Assembly (NCBI RefSeq): GCF_041296385.1
Contig: NC_091017.1
Coordinates: 8,736,001 to 8,800,000 of the forward strand
Length of the DNA: 64,000 bases
Source: Aphelocoma coerulescens
Taxonomy: Eukaryota > Chordata > Aves > Passeriformes > Corvidae
Reading direction: 5' to 3'
Position numbers and translations under genes: made by a program. Positions 62,696 to 64,000 of the stretch are shown piece by piece; position 1 is the stretch's first letter; the number at the start of each line of letters is the position of its first letter. Under the pieces are notes generated by a model. That model was given only the letters and a program-made list of their open reading frames with translations, was not told the DNA's origin and did not search any database.

Positions 62696-64000
62696 CCTCT
62701 CTTTATATCATTCTTCAAAATTATTGCTTACTTTAAACTGTTATATTAAAAGGACTCCTCAGGAGGGTATTCATCTGCTTCTGGACACCTGGTTAACATT
62801 AAGAACAGTTTACCAGAGTTTTGTGTAGGGATACAGAGCTTACTCTGAGACTTTAATCAAATATTTTGCCAGCCTTATATGGGTAGTTCAGCTACGCACG
62901 CGAATGTTCCTCAGCAGGATTATGGTAGTTCTCTCTAAGAAGGTACATAGCTTTCTTTTTTACATCACAGGGTTTTGTAGCACTTTTTAATAATAAATAT
63001 TCCTCCTCTCTGAAGGTGTTGCTTTATACAGCTAGAGCTTTCAGATCAGCATCATTTCTTGGCAGTGATTGCTAGTGCTGTGGTTTTTAATAAAAACAGT
63101 ATCAGATGATCGTGTTCTGAAGCATATTTTGTAAAGTGAAATTGTATAGGCATATTCTGCACAGTCTCTTGTTTTCTAAAACTTGACATTTGTAGAAGTT
63201 ATTTGAATAGTTTGAATGAGCTTACTGATCCATTCACAAGGACTTCTTGTCTCATCTAATGTCAGGGATATGTTTGACAAATCTGATGGGAAATAAGATT
63301 CAACCTAAGGAAACTAGTGGGCTTTTGTTGGGTTTTTTGGTTGTTTTTTTTTTTCCTGTGATGAACTGAGGGACTGAGTAACGTTGTTCTTGCTCATTTT
63401 TGAACACTTGATAAGAAATGAAGCAGTCAAATTTTTTCTTCTACTTGTTTCTGCATAACAACATTAAAATTTTTTACATAGAATTGATGCCAGTTTTGGC
63501 CATAATATTCCCAAAATTGCAGCCATGGACAAAATTGGAAATTGGTGACAGAGTATGCAGTGGCAGATTTCTCTTATGGTAGTGATCACTTGTAAAAGGA
63601 AGAATTGGGGTATATTTTGTTTGGCAGAAGAAATTTGTTTTGCTTGTTTGATTGTTGGTTTGGTTTTTTTTTGCGTTTTTGGATTTTTTTTTTAATCATG
63701 AAAAAAACAGCTCCCTCACAACTTCCAAATTATTTTAATGTAGGTGGTGGGAAACGTCCAATTAACTGGCACATGCATTTCATGTGGTTGCTAGAGCTTC
63801 TTTTCTCCTTTCTTCCCATCACCCAGGCACACATTTCAGAATGTTTTGTATATATAACAAATAACAATTTTCAATGAAGGATGGGGAGGAAGAGAGAGAA
63901 AGAGTAACACCTGATTTGTAGGTATCCTGAATGTCTTGTAAAGTTGTCTGGTTGGGATTGAACTGTATTTTATTGCTGTGAAAACTGAAGGAGTCAGGGT

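Larger units (their letters stand above)
56641..64000. other. AT-rich stretch without recognisable gene
   Basis: About 7.4 kb to the window end. Open frames are at most 119 codons. Low-complexity A-rich patches lie at 59406, 62397 and 62641. A slightly GC-richer stretch at 62030-62230 is open on both strands but has no recognisable product. Confidence 0.45.

Noticed and set aside
1..64000. CRISPR array, prokaryotic operon or phage system
   Set aside because: No regularly spaced repeats, ribosome-binding sites or dense coding; the retroelements indicate bird nuclear DNA.

Overview
The window looks like about 64 kb of a bird nuclear chromosome, most likely a songbird (Passeriformes). The DNA is AT-rich and almost free of convincing coding sequence. 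It is dotted with retroelements that have an avian signature: a tRNA-Ile-headed SINE with a CR1-type tail (TguSINE1-like), a CR1 3'-end fragment, and several endogenous-retrovirus LTRs of types I associate with songbird genomes. No search was run, so all family names come from recognising sequence patterns.

Layout. A GC-rich LTR lies on the minus strand at about 942-1600. About 9.8 kb of plain AT-rich sequence follows, with a long A-tract near 5056. Two minus-strand LTRs of one family lie at about 11385-11722 (badly decayed) and 14032-14563 (well preserved). The SINE is at about 16779-16920 and the CR1 tail is just beyond it on the other strand. Another solo LTR sits at about 26708-27394. The clearest object is a 2.2-kb retroviral-like element at 29049-31251. 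It has a 5' LTR, a primer-binding-site-like sequence, an internal region with no gag, pol or env, and a 3' LTR, and it is flanked by the direct repeat ATAGC. Its two LTRs differ in U3, and its 3' LTR belongs to the same family as the two minus-strand LTRs. Further LTR remnants lie at about 35290-35611, 49637-50004 and, more tentatively, 55884-56640.

Genes. No complete gene is visible. Every ATG-started open frame is shorter than about 160 codons, and the few I checked for a family resemblance showed none. Three plus-strand stretches (32407-32632, 37532-37597 and 48991-49065) have splice-like borders and one open frame each. They are offered only as weak exon candidates. If real, the window would be mostly the introns of a plus-strand gene; otherwise it is intergenic. 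There is no operon-like structure, CRISPR array or obvious multi-gene system, and I found no support for a dramatic new system here. The most unusual item is the element with two different LTRs inside one apparent target-site duplication.
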